Below, piece after piece: positions 17,977 to 26,812 of a DNA stretch of 64,000 nucleotides. The notes beneath the pieces were generated by a model. It worked only from the letters and a program-made list of their open reading frames with translations, did not search any database and was not told the origin of the DNA. Origin of the DNA: an uncultured Clostridium sp. (GTDB lineage: Bacteria; Bacillota; Clostridia; TANB77; CAG-508); the NCBI GenBank assembly GCA_946499885.1, contig CAMMTN010000005.1, forward strand, positions 1 to 64,000, in the 5' to 3' direction. Each line of letters opens with the position of its first letter. Positions within the stretch are counted from its first letter, which is position 1. The position numbers were made by a program, and so were the translations under genes.

Positions 17977-18606
17977 TTCATATAACAAAATAATTCGATT
18001 TCCTATTTTATCAACCATTTTATCCTCTTTTAAAAGTTTTAGTTCTCTCATCATTGCACTTCTATCTACATTTAAGTAATCTGCTAAATCTGTTAAAGAT
18101 AGGGGAAGTTCAAAAGTTTTTGAAAGTTTTCTAGTAGAAATTAAAGAAAAGTACATTAAAAGTTTATCACGTGTTGTTCTTTGAGTAAGTAACTCTATTC
18201 TAGTATTTAAATCAGTAATTTTATCTAAAATAAGTTCAGGTAAGTATTCAGCTAAAGAATCATGAAATTTACAAGTTTTATTACATTTATTTTTTATTTC
18301 ATCATATATATAAAATAATACTTCACAATTTGACCTAGATTCAACTAAAAGTTCATTATTTGTAGTAACTTTATAAAATACTTCACCAAATAAAGCATTT
18401 TTTGAAAAATGCTCTACAATAGTTCTATTTCCATTTAAATCATATCTAACTAAATCAGCATTTCCATTTAACAAAATACATAGCTGATTTCTTTTTTGAA
18501 TATATGTAGTTATTACTTCATTTTTTGAAAAAGTCTTTTTTTGAGACTTGCTACAATTTTTAGAAAAATTATAAATAAAGCTATTAATATTAAAATTAGA
18601 ATTCAT
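17974..18606 (-). CDS. Crp/Fnr-family transcriptional regulator
   Basis: A 210-residue regulator with an N-terminal cyclic-nucleotide-binding-type beta-barrel (ILLNGNADLVRYDLNGNRTI, then ALFGEVFY) and a C-terminal winged helix-turn-helix (LTDLADYLNVDRSAMMRELK). The phosphate-binding cassette of cAMP receptors (GE..RxA) is not intact, so the ligand may not be cAMP. Several Cys lie in residues 17-107, but no N-terminal FNR-type Cys cluster is evident. It converges on the MATE fusion gene. Targets are unknown. Confidence 0.88.
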   Translation of the reverse strand: MNSNFNINSFIYNFSKNCSKSQKKTFSKNEVITTYIQKRNQLCILLNGNADLVRYDLNGNRTIVEHFSKNALFGEVFYKVTTNNELLVESRSNCEVLFYIYDEIKNKCNKTCKFHDSLAEYLPELILDKITDLNTRIELLTQRTTRDKLLMYFSLISTRKLSKTFELPLSLTDLADYLNVDRSAMMRELKLLKEDKMVDKIGNRIILLYE

Positions 18607-18874
18607 TTTAATTAGTACACCTTCTTAACAAATTACCATATAAGCATATCTACATAAAACTATTATAACGGAAACAAGCTCCAAAATCAATAAAATCAAG
18701 GGAAAAAGTTGTAATAAAAATGTAATATAATATTTAAAAAATTAAATCCTTACTGTCTCTAAAACAAAAAAGGTCTAAAAATACAATTTGCATAATATGT
18801 GACTTTTGCAACAGAAAAAAATAAAAAAAGATATATAATAATGGCATAATAAATACGGGGGAGGAAATGTAAAA

Positions 18875-21001
18875 ATGAAAGTTATAAAAAGAGATGGAAG
18901 AGCAGTAGATTACGATAGATCTAAAATCCAAATAGCTATTGAAAAAGCAAATCAAGAAGTAAAATCATCTGAAAGAGCATCTAAGGAAAATATAAAAGAA
19001 ATTATTAATTATATAGAAGAGCTAAATAAAAAAAGAATGTTAGTAGAAGATATACAAGATATAATTGAAGAAAAGTTGATGGAACTTGAAAAGTACGAAC
19101 TAGCTAAGAAATATATTGTATATAGATATACAAGAGCATTAGTTAGAAAACAAAATACAACTGATGAAACAATACTAGGTATTATAAGAAACGAAAACAA
19201 AGAATTAGCAGAAGAAAATTCAAATAAAAATACTATGCTTGCATCAACTCAAAGAGATTATATAGCAGGAGAAGTTTCAAGAGATTTAACAAGAAGATTA
19301 TTATTACCAGAAAAAATAGCAAAGGCTGACGCAGAAGGTATTTTACATTTCCATGATGCTGATTACTTTATACAACCTATATTCAATTGTTGCTTAATAA
19401 ATATAGGCGATATGTTAGATAATGGAACAGTTATGAATGGTAAAATGATAGAAAGCCCAAAAAGTTTTCAAGTTGCATGTACGGTAACAACACAAATTAT
19501 TGCAGCTGTAGCAAGTAACCAATATGGTGGACAATCTGTTGACATGATACATCTAGGAAAATATCTAAGAAAGAGTTATGATAAATTTAAAAAACAAATT
19601 GAAGCAAAATATAAAGGAAAATTAGCAGAAGAAGTTATAGAAGATCTAGTACAAGACAGAATAAGGACTGAATTAAAATCAGGAGTTCAAACAATACAAT
19701 ATCAAATAAATACATTAATGACAACAAATGGACAATCTCCATTCGTAACATTATTCTTGCACCTAGAAAAAGATGATCCATACATAAAAGAAAATGCTAT
19801 GATTATAGAAGAAGTATTAAGACAAAGATATGAAGGAATTAAAAATGAAGCAGGAGTATATGTAACACCAGCATTTCCAAAGTTAGTATATGTGCTAGAT
19901 GAATTTAATTCTTTAAAAGGTGGAGAATATGACTACTTAACAAAACTTGCTGTAAAATGTTCAGCAAAAAGAATGTACCCAGATTATATTTCAGCTAAGA
20001 AAATGAGAGAAAATTATGAAGGTAATGTATTTAGCCCTATGGGATGTAGAAGCTTCCTATCTCCATGGAAAGATGAAAACGGAAATTATAAATTTGAAGG
20101 AAGATTTAATCAAGGAGTTGTAAGTATAAACTTGCCACAAATTGCAATTATAGCAGATGGTGATGAAGATAAATTCTGGAAATTATTAGATGAAAGATTA
20201 GAACTATGTAAAGAAGCATTAATGTGTAGACATTACGCACTACTTGGTACACATTCAGATATAAGTCCTATACATTGGCAATATGGTGCAATATCACGTC
20301 TAAAAAAAGGTGAAAAAATAGATAAATTACTATATGGTGGATATTCAACAATATCTTTGGGATATATAGGAATATACGAAATGACAAAGGTTATGAAAGG
20401 AGTATCACAAACTGAACCAGAGGGACATGATTTTGCTATAAAAGTTATGAAACATTTAAGAGAAACAACAGATAAATGGAAAAAAGAAACAAATATCGGA
20501 TTTGCACTATATGGAACTCCAGCAGAGAGTTTATGTTATAAATTTGCAAGAATTGATAAAGAAAAGTTTGGAACTATTAAGGACGTAACAGATAAAGGAT
20601 ATTACACAAATTCATATCATGTAGATGTAAGAGAAAAAATAGATGCATTCGAAAAATTAGAGTTTGAAAGCGAATTTCAAAAAATCTCTTCAGGTGGAGC
20701 TATTTCTTATGTAGAAGTTCCAAATATGGAGAAAAATGTGGATGCTCTAGAAGCAGTAGTTAAATTTATATATGATAATATCCAATATGCAGAATTTAAT
20801 ACAAAATCAGACTATTGTCATGAATGTGGATTTGATGGAGAAATTATAATAAATGATGACGGAGAATGGGAATGCCCAAACTGTGGAAATAAAGATCATT
20901 CAAAAATGACAGTTGTAAGAAGAACATGTGGATATTTAGGAGAAAATTTCTGGAATGCAGGTAAGACAAAGGAGATTAAGCAAAGAGTAATGCACTTATA
21001 G
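18875..21001 (+). CDS. nrdD: Anaerobic ribonucleoside-triphosphate reductase
   Basis: A 708-residue class III reductase making dNTPs from NTPs with formate as reductant. An N-terminal ATP-cone (VIKRDGRAVDYDRSKI) gives allosteric control. The catalytic barrel follows. Near the C-terminus a four-Cys zinc site (YCHECGFDG and WECPNCGN) precedes the glycyl-radical loop RRTCGYLGENFW. The length is normal. The ribosome binding site is GGGGGAGG. nrdG follows after 28 bases. I looked for an NrdR box upstream and saw none I would defend. Confidence 0.96.
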   Translation: MKVIKRDGRAVDYDRSKIQIAIEKANQEVKSSERASKENIKEIINYIEELNKKRMLVEDIQDIIEEKLMELEKYELAKKYIVYRYTRALVRKQNTTDETILGIIRNENKELAEENSNKNTMLASTQRDYIAGEVSRDLTRRLLLPEKIAKADAEGILHFHDADYFIQPIFNCCLINIGDMLDNGTVMNGKMIESPKSFQVACTVTTQIIAAVASNQYGGQSVDMIHLGKYLRKSYDKFKKQIEAKYKGKLAEEVIEDLVQDRIRTELKSGVQTIQYQINTLMTTNGQSPFVTLFLHLEKDDPYIKENAMIIEEVLRQRYEGIKNEAGVYVTPAFPKLVYVLDEFNSLKGGEYDYLTKLAVKCSAKRMYPDYISAKKMRENYEGNVFSPMGCRSFLSPWKDENGNYKFEGRFNQGVVSINLPQIAIIADGDEDKFWKLLDERLELCKEALMCRHYALLGTHSDISPIHWQYGAISRLKKGEKIDKLLYGGYSTISLGYIGIYEMTKVMKGVSQTEPEGHDFAIKVMKHLRETTDKWKKETNIGFALYGTPAESLCYKFARIDKEKFGTIKDVTDKGYYTNSYHVDVREKIDAFEKLEFESEFQKISSGGAISYVEVPNMEKNVDALEAVVKFIYDNIQYAEFNTKSDYCHECGFDGEIIINDDGEWECPNCGNKDHSKMTVVRRTCGYLGENFWNAGKTKEIKQRVMHL

Positions 21002-21029
21002 AACATAGAGACAAAGGAGAATAAATACT

Positions 21030-21551
21030 ATGAATTATGCAGATATAAAAAGAATAGACGTTGCAAACGGAGAAGGAGTTAGAGTTTCTGTATTTGTAAG
21101 CGGATGCAATCATCATTGCAAGGGTTGTTTTAATGAATGTGCTTGGGACTTTAATTATGGAAATGAATTTACAGAGAAGCAAGAAGAGGAAGTACTTAAA
21201 GATTTAAATCATGATTATATCTCAGGACTTACATTGCTTGGAGGAGAACCTTTAGAGCCAGTAAATCAAGCAGGACTATTACCTCTTGTAAAAAAAGTAA
21301 AAGAAAAATTTCCAGACAAAAAGATTTGGTGTTATACAGGATTTGACTTCGAAAAAGATGTTGTAGGGAAAATGGCAAAACAAAGTGAAACAACAAAAGA
21401 ATTATTAAATTATATAGACGTAATAGTAGATGGAAAATTTGAAGAAGAAAAAAAAGATTTAAAACTTAAATTTAGAGGTTCATCAAATCAAAGGATATTA
21501 GATGTAAAAGAAAGCCTAAAAGAGAATAAACCAGTAGAATATAAAATATAA
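21030..21551 (+). CDS. nrdG: Anaerobic ribonucleotide reductase activating protein
   Basis: A 173-residue radical-SAM activase. The CxxxCxxC cluster site is CNHHCKGC at about residue 26, and GGEPLEP is the SAM-binding glycine-rich motif. With a [4Fe-4S] cluster and SAM it installs the glycyl radical on NrdD. It is coupled to nrdD (28-base gap, AAAGGAG). The stop codon lies just before a long palindrome that may act as the operon terminator. Confidence 0.96.
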   Translation: MNYADIKRIDVANGEGVRVSVFVSGCNHHCKGCFNECAWDFNYGNEFTEKQEEEVLKDLNHDYISGLTLLGGEPLEPVNQAGLLPLVKKVKEKFPDKKIWCYTGFDFEKDVVGKMAKQSETTKELLNYIDVIVDGKFEEEKKDLKLKFRGSSNQRILDVKESLKENKPVEYKI

Positions 21552-21553
21552 AA

Positions 21554-21672
21554 ATTAAAAAATAAGCCATTGGGGACGGACACCTTTGGCTGAAAATAAT
21601 GATAAATTTAAATAAAACTTTTATTATCATTTTCAGCCAAAGGTGTCCGTCCCCAATGGCTTATTTTTTAAT
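21554..21672. repeat. Near-perfect palindrome with GGGGACG core
   Basis: Arms of about 50 bases match almost exactly, including AAGCCATTGGGGACGGACAC and its complement, around an A/T-rich loop. The core TTGGGGACG plus ACACCTTT recurs in the palindromes at 48151 and, in part, 49055. Such elements resemble REP/MITE sequences mobilised by IS200-like (RAYT) transposases, though none is encoded here. Its right arm ends at the stop codon of the gene remnant at 21668. Confidence 0.85.
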
Positions 21673-21826
21673 ATCCGATTATTTCATTATACATGTCAAT
21701 AGCAAATTTATTTGAAGGTTCTAATAGCTTAGATAAATAAATATACTCATAATTAAATCCTTTTATTTTATTCGTAAGATTTAATGCATCTTCTTTAAAA
21801 ATTATTAAACTATTATCTTGTAACAA
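21668..21826 (-). pseudogene. C-terminal remnant of an unknown gene
   Basis: The minus strand is open for 52 codons and ends in YEYIYLSKLLEPSNKFAID plus a short tail. There is a stop just upstream, the only start is a TTG without a ribosome binding site, and the residue composition looks like real coding sequence. It is most likely the 3' end of a decayed gene whose stop codon now coincides with the edge of the palindromic element. The family is not recognised. Confidence 0.4.
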
Positions 21827-21870
21827 CCATTAATTATCATAAAAATACAAACAAATTTTCGAAAAAACTA

Positions 21871-21899
21871 TTGACAAAACAAAAAACAAAGTGTAAAAT
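21871..21899 (+). promoter_or_regulatory. Promoter of the YgjP-like gene
   Basis: TTGACA, 17-base spacer, TAAAAT, 37 bases before the start at 21937. Two AACAAA(C)-type repeats flank it. Confidence 0.65.
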
Positions 21900-21936
21900 A
21901 ATACAAACAAACGTTCAAAAATAGGAGGTAAGTATA

Positions 21937-22434
21937 ATGAGAAAAAATAGTGAAAAAATAATTAAAACAGCAAAAATTTTTGGTATTGGGTATGAATTAA
22001 AAATCAGTTACAAATATATTAAAATTCCAAAACTAGAAATTAAAAATAAAGAAATAGAAATATACTTACCTAATAAGTATAAAAAAATTGATAACACTGT
22101 TATAGTAGAATTATTATTAGACAAAATGTATGAGGCAATTGCAAACAAAGAAATAGATAATATAATGGAAAAAGTAAGAACAACTCTTAAATTTGCCCCA
22201 GAAGATTACAAAATAATGAAATTAGATAAAAGATTAGGAAAATGCTTGGCAAATAGAATAATAATAAATCCTGAGATAGTAAAATACAGAAAAGAAATAA
22301 TAGAATATATAATTTTTTGTGAATTTTGTAATATAAAAGTAAAAAGACATAGCAAAAAATTTAGGGAGATGATAAAAACATATATTCCTAATTATGAAAA
22401 TTATGAATATGAACTAATAGGAATACAATATTAA
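21937..22434 (+). CDS. YgjP/DUF45-like protein with altered zinc motif
   Basis: A 165-residue protein whose C-terminal half follows the YgjP-like (DUF45, M48-related) metallopeptidase layout: RLGKC in place of the usual RWGSC, NRIIINPEIV, then the helix before the active site and RHSKKFREMI. Where active members have HELxH, this protein has C128-E129-F130-C131-N132, so the first His is Cys and the second is Asn. H138 of the third-ligand region is kept. It is therefore either catalytically dead or binds another metal through Cys. The ribosome binding site is AGGAGGT. Monocistronic. Confidence 0.65.
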   Translation: MRKNSEKIIKTAKIFGIGYELKISYKYIKIPKLEIKNKEIEIYLPNKYKKIDNTVIVELLLDKMYEAIANKEIDNIMEKVRTTLKFAPEDYKIMKLDKRLGKCLANRIIINPEIVKYRKEIIEYIIFCEFCNIKVKRHSKKFREMIKTYIPNYENYEYELIGIQY

Positions 22435-22834
22435 TAGATGTAGTAAAAAATATAACTACATCAAGAAGAAAGTAGTGCGCACTACTGATACTATAATATA
22501 TAAAATTATGTTATAAAGAATATTATTAAGTATCTAAAATGATAGATTATAAGAGTACTAAAATAGTTAAAGAACTTAATCCTTTATAGAATAAAATTAA
22601 TTATGAATAAATGATATGCATATCAAGATTAAAATCATTAAAAAATATGATGTAATTATATAGCGTAAATAATAAAAAATCAACACATTTTACAGAATTT
22701 GTAAAATGTGTTAAAAAACTTGTCGAAAAATGTCAAAAAATAATTAAATGAAATTACCCTGTATTTAACTAGTAACAACTTGTAATAAAAAATAGTATAT
22801 AATATAATAACTTAAAAAAGAGGAGTGATAAAAC
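22435..22834. other. Intergenic region with a 16-bp palindrome and two hairpins
   Basis: No gene is seen. It holds a hairpin at 22437-22462 (GATGTAGT/ACTACATC) after the upstream gene, a perfect 16-bp palindrome AGTAGTGCGCACTACT at 22471-22486, and a perfect 13-bp stem at 22683-22713 (AACACATTTTACA). The 16-bp palindrome looks like a dimeric operator or a restriction-type site. The promoter of the cysteine synthase gene must lie near 22780-22800. Confidence 0.55.
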
Positions 22835-23794
22835 ATGCTAAAACATATAGGAAATACTCCAATGATAAAGATATCATATAAAAATGGAGAAAAAATAAAT
22901 TATATATATGCAAAATTAGAATGGTATAATCCAACAGGAAGTATAAAAGATAGAGTTGCATACTATATGATAAAAAAAGCAAAAGAAAGAGGAAAATTAA
23001 AAGAAAATATGCCAATAATAGAAGCAACAAGCGGAAATACAGGTATTTCTTTAGCAGCATTTGGAGCATATTATAATCACCCGGTATATATATTTATGCC
23101 AGAGTGGGCAAGCAAAGAAAGAGTAGCATTAATGAAAAGTTATGGAGCAAATGTTATACTAATTTCTAAAGAAGAAGGTGGATTTAAAAAATGTTTAGAA
23201 GAAGCAGAAAAACTTTCTAAAGAAAAGAACGGATTTTGGACTAATCAATTTGCAAATACAGATAATATACTTGCTCATTATGAAACAACAGGAGAAGAAA
23301 TTATTAAAAGTTTACCAGAAAAAGTATCTGCATTTGTATCAGGTGTAGGGACAGGTGGAACTTTAATAGGAATAGGTAAAAAACTAAAAAAATGGGATCA
23401 AAATGTGGAAATTATAGCATTAGAACCAGAAAAAATGCCTTTAATTTCACAAAATAAAATTATTGATAACCATAAAATAGAAGGAATTGGTGATGACTTT
23501 ATACCAGATTTATTAGATAAAAACTTACTAGATGAAGTTATTCTAGTAAATGATGAAGATGCAATAAATATGTCTAGAAGGTTATCTAAAGAACTTGGAT
23601 TAGGAGTAGGAATTTCATCAGGAGCAAATATAATTGCAAGTATAATTTATCAAGAAAAAGTAAATAAACCAGTTGTTACAGTATTTGCAGATGATAATAA
23701 AAAATATTTAAGTACAGATTTATCTAAAGAAATTGATGGAGATAATAAATTTATCTCAAACAAGATTAAATTACTAAATTATGAAGTAATATAA
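22835..23794 (+). CDS. cysK: Cysteine synthase family PLP enzyme
   Basis: A 319-residue fold-type II PLP enzyme. The PLP lysine is in PTGSIKDR (about residue 43), the substrate loop is ATSGNTGIS, the phosphate loop GVGTGGTLIGIG, and the C-terminal pyridine-N contact is in GISSGANI. It makes cysteine from O-acetylserine and sulfide, or is a close relative (CysM or cystathionine beta-synthase-like). The ribosome binding site is AGAGGAG. It ends before a terminator shared with the lysozyme gene. Confidence 0.88.
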   Translation: MLKHIGNTPMIKISYKNGEKINYIYAKLEWYNPTGSIKDRVAYYMIKKAKERGKLKENMPIIEATSGNTGISLAAFGAYYNHPVYIFMPEWASKERVALMKSYGANVILISKEEGGFKKCLEEAEKLSKEKNGFWTNQFANTDNILAHYETTGEEIIKSLPEKVSAFVSGVGTGGTLIGIGKKLKKWDQNVEIIALEPEKMPLISQNKIIDNHKIEGIGDDFIPDLLDKNLLDEVILVNDEDAINMSRRLSKELGLGVGISSGANIIASIIYQEKVNKPVVTVFADDNKKYLSTDLSKEIDGDNKFISNKIKLLNYEVI

Positions 23795-23810
23795 AAGTAA
23801 ATATCAAAAT

Positions 23811-23863
23811 AAAACTTCCTTTCATAATATATTATGAAAACATATTATGAAAGGAGTTTTTTT
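23811..23863 (+). terminator. Terminator whose 3' arm contains the lysozyme ribosome binding site
   Basis: AAAACTTCCTTTCATAATAT pairs with ATATTATGAAAGGAGTTTT and runs into T7. AAGGAG at 23851-23856 in the 3' arm is the binding site for GTG 23866. Confidence 0.8.
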
Positions 23864-23865
23864 AA

Positions 23866-25089
23866 GTGAGAAAAAAAGTAATATTATTAATATTTTTCAT
23901 AATTATATTTTTAGTAATAACTGTGCCAGCTTATGCATTATCTCCATCAAGTAGCAAAATATATAAAGGAATAGATGTTAGTGAATGGCAAGGGGATATT
24001 GACTTTAAAAAAGTAAAAGAAGCAGGAATTGAAATTGTATATATAAGGGCGGGTCAGGGATTTAGCTATGAAGATGCAAAATTTGAAAGAAATTATGAAA
24101 AAGCAAAAGAAAATGGATTAAAGGTTGGAGTTTATCATTATGTTACAGCTAGAAGTGTAGAAGATGCAAAACTTCAGGCAAAATTTTTTGTTTCATTAAT
24201 ATCAAATAAAAAAATAGATTGCAAATTAGCAATGGATTTTGAATCTTTTGGAAATTTAACTAATTTACAAATAAACGAAATAGCATTAGCATATTTAAAA
24301 GAATTAGAACAGTTATCTAAAAAAGAGGTTATTGTATATAGCAATACATATGCTGCAAAATATAAATTTAATAGTGAAGTTGCAAGATATCCTCTATGGG
24401 TTGCACAATATGGAGTAAATGAGCCTCAAGATAATGGAAAATGGAAAAGTTGGGAAGGATATCAATATAGTTCTACTGGTAGAGTAAATGGAATAAGTGG
24501 AAATGTAGATTTGGATAAGTTTACAGAAAATATATTCTTAAGCAATGTAGAAGAAATTCCAGAAGTAGAAAAGCCAAAATGCGATAAAGAAGATAGGATT
24601 TTATATAAAGTAAAAAAAGGAGATACATTAACAAAAATAGCTTTAGAGTTTAATACAACAGTAAGTCATTTGGTAGAAATAAATAATATAAAAAATTCAA
24701 ATTTAATTTACACAGGAGAAATATTGACTATATCATGTAATCATAATAACAATCAAAATAATAGTAGTACTAATCAAAGTATGATAACATATAAAATAAA
24801 AAGTGGAGATACATTAACAAAAATAGCTTTAACATATAACACAACAGTTTCTAGTTTAGTAAATTTGAATAATATAAAAAATTCAAATTTAATCTATGCA
24901 GGAGAAACAATAAAAATTATTCCTAATAATAGTTTATCAGGCTCAAATGCATACTATACAGTAAAAAGAGGGAATACTTTATGGGAAATAGCAAGAATGT
25001 ATAATACTTCTGTGGCAAATATAGTAAGAATGAATGGGATTAGAAATCCTAATTTGATTTATCCAGGACAAAACTTAAGAATTAACTAG
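23866..25089 (+). CDS. GH25 lysozyme with three LysM repeats
   Basis: A 407-residue secreted wall hydrolase. Signal peptide 1-25, then a GH25 muramidase domain (about 30-225) with GIDVSEWQGDIDF, YIRAGQGFSYEDA, VGVYHYV and the catalytic acid region AMDFESFG. Three LysM peptidoglycan-binding repeats follow (KVKKGDTLTKIALEF, KIKSGDTLTKIALTY, TVKRGNTLWEIARMY), joined by Asn/Ser-rich linkers. The first two repeats are nearly identical and so recently duplicated. It starts with GTG, and its ribosome binding site is buried in the upstream terminator stem. Confidence 0.93.
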   Translation: MRKKVILLIFFIIIFLVITVPAYALSPSSSKIYKGIDVSEWQGDIDFKKVKEAGIEIVYIRAGQGFSYEDAKFERNYEKAKENGLKVGVYHYVTARSVEDAKLQAKFFVSLISNKKIDCKLAMDFESFGNLTNLQINEIALAYLKELEQLSKKEVIVYSNTYAAKYKFNSEVARYPLWVAQYGVNEPQDNGKWKSWEGYQYSSTGRVNGISGNVDLDKFTENIFLSNVEEIPEVEKPKCDKEDRILYKVKKGDTLTKIALEFNTTVSHLVEINNIKNSNLIYTGEILTISCNHNNNQNNSSTNQSMITYKIKSGDTLTKIALTYNTTVSSLVNLNNIKNSNLIYAGETIKIIPNNSLSGSNAYYTVKRGNTLWEIARMYNTSVANIVRMNGIRNPNLIYPGQNLRIN

Positions 25090-25117
25090 AATTTTTAAGT
25101 TACCTTAATTCCAAGTA

Positions 25118-25147
25118 TTGACAAACTTTGAATGTTTAATGTATAAT
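25118..25147 (+). promoter_or_regulatory. Promoter of rpsU
   Basis: TTGACA, 18-base spacer, TATAAT, about 82 bases before the rpsU start. The leader holds an inverted repeat (TTGTTC...GAACAA, about 25154-25175) and CACTTAAAGGTG. Confidence 0.75.
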
Positions 25148-25229
25148 ATTATTTGTTCGAAAATAAAGGAACAAAATGAAATCCCACACTGAACACTTAA
25201 AGGTGTAATACTGGAAGGAGGGGAATGAA

Positions 25230-25400
25230 ATGTCAGAGGTTAAAGTTAATAATGGAAATATAGAAGACGCGTTAAAAAGGTTTAAAAGACAATGCGCAAG
25301 AAATGGAGTATTGCAAGAAGTTAGAAAAAGAGAGCACTATGAGAAGCCAAGTGTTAAGAGAAAAAAGAAATCAGAGGCAGCTAGAAAAAGAAAATTTTAA
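25230..25400 (+). CDS. rpsU: 30S ribosomal protein S21
   Basis: A 56-residue, very basic protein recognised directly from translation: [20 protein letters not shown], then [20 protein letters not shown] and a Lys/Arg tail ending RKRKF. This is the normal length and pattern of bS21, a small-subunit protein near the anti-Shine-Dalgarno region that assists initiation. It has a strong ribosome binding site (GGAAGGAGGGG), its own promoter and its own terminator. Confidence 0.96.
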   Translation: MSEVKVNNGNIEDALKRFKRQCARNGVLQEVRKREHYEKPSVKRKKKSEAARKRKF

Positions 25401-25410
25401 TTGATTATAG

Positions 25411-25449
25411 AACTTCAATTTAGAAAATAAAATCTAAATTGGAGTTTTT
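25411..25449 (+). terminator. Terminator after rpsU
   Basis: AACTTCAATTTAGA pairs with TCTAAATTGGAGTT (one G-T pair) across an 8-base loop, followed by a T-run. Confidence 0.88.
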
Positions 25450-25532
25450 GTATTATAGGACTTGTATATTATTTTTAAAATATTATATAATAATCAATAT
25501 ATAATAAAATTTAAATAGAAAGGAGAAAGTGT

Positions 25533-26801
25533 ATGCAATATACAAAAAACGAGATAAAAAAAGGAGTTACACTTCATTATATAAATACAAATAAATTTAA
25601 AACAAATCTATATGCAGTGTTTTTAACTATGCCATTGGATAGAAAAAATGTTACAAAAAATGCCTTGATTACAGCAATATTAAGGAGAGGAACAAATAAT
25701 ATAAAATCACAAGATTTAATAAACATGAAACTTGAAGAGATGTATGGTGCAAGTTTTGATTGTGGAATAGAAAAAACTGGTGATAATCATGTGATGAAAT
25801 TTTATTTAGAAGCGGTTAATGAAGAATTTTTACCAGAAAAAGAAGAACTTACAAAAAAATGTATTAATCTATTATTTGATATGATTTTTAATCCATTAAT
25901 AGAAAATGATGGTTTCAAAAGAGAATATGTAGATGGAGAAAAGAAAAATTTAAAACAAATTATAGAATCTAAAATAGATAATAAAAGAACATATTCATTA
26001 GAAAGATGCATAGAAGAAATGTTTAGAGACGAGCCTTATGGATTATATAGATATGGATATGTAGAGGATTTAGAAACATTAACACCACAAAACTTATATG
26101 AATATTATATAGATTTAATAAACAGATGCAAAATAGATATATTTGTATCTGGAGAAATTGAGAAAAATAATATTGAAAATATAGTAAAAGAAAATGAGAA
26201 AATAGGTAAATTAAATGAAAGAAAAGCAGACTATAAAATAACAGGTATAAATGATAAAAAAATAGAAGAAACAAAAACAATAGAAGAACATATGCAAGTA
26301 GGACAAGGAAATCTTGTTATAGGGCTAAATGTAAATAAAAAAGACCAAAATTCAAAATTTGTAGCATCAGTATATAATGCAATTTTAGGGGGAGGAGCAA
26401 ATTCTAAACTATTCCAAAATGTAAGGGAAAAGGAAAGTTTAGCATATACAGCAGGTTCAACATATAAAAAACAAAAAGATGCTGTTTTTATTAGGTGTGG
26501 AATAGAAATTGCAAATTATGAAAAAGCTTTAAATACAATAAAAAAACAACTAGAAGATATAAGAAAAGGAAATTTTACTGATGGAGATATAGAAAATTCA
26601 AAAAAATTAATTACAGAGTCAATAGTAGGTATAAGTTCAGAACAAGATGCAGAGATAACATATTGCTATTCACAAGAATTAGCAAATGAATTTATAACTT
26701 TAGAAGAATATATAGAAGGAGTAAATAAAGTTTCAAAAAAGGAAATAATAGATTTAGCAAGTAATACTTTAATAGACACAATTTATTTCTTAAGAGACTA
26801 A
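25533..26801 (+). CDS. M16-family peptidase-like protein, inactive (YfmF-like) partner
   Basis: A 422-residue protein with the two-domain M16 fold but without the HxxEH zinc motif where it should be (around residues 40-60). The C-terminal M16 half is clear (GLNVNKKDQNSKFVASVYNA, then ILGGGANSKLFQNVREKESL with the conserved substrate Arg region). In Firmicutes such inactive subunits pair with an active one (YfmF with YfmH); the active partner lies at 28129. A membrane-protein gene is placed between the two. Ribosome binding site AAAGGAG. Confidence 0.85.
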   Translation: MQYTKNEIKKGVTLHYINTNKFKTNLYAVFLTMPLDRKNVTKNALITAILRRGTNNIKSQDLINMKLEEMYGASFDCGIEKTGDNHVMKFYLEAVNEEFLPEKEELTKKCINLLFDMIFNPLIENDGFKREYVDGEKKNLKQIIESKIDNKRTYSLERCIEEMFRDEPYGLYRYGYVEDLETLTPQNLYEYYIDLINRCKIDIFVSGEIEKNNIENIVKENEKIGKLNERKADYKITGINDKKIEETKTIEEHMQVGQGNLVIGLNVNKKDQNSKFVASVYNAILGGGANSKLFQNVREKESLAYTAGSTYKKQKDAVFIRCGIEIANYEKALNTIKKQLEDIRKGNFTDGDIENSKKLITESIVGISSEQDAEITYCYSQELANEFITLEEYIEGVNKVSKKEIIDLASNTLIDTIYFLRD

Positions 26802-26812
26802 AATATGAAAAA

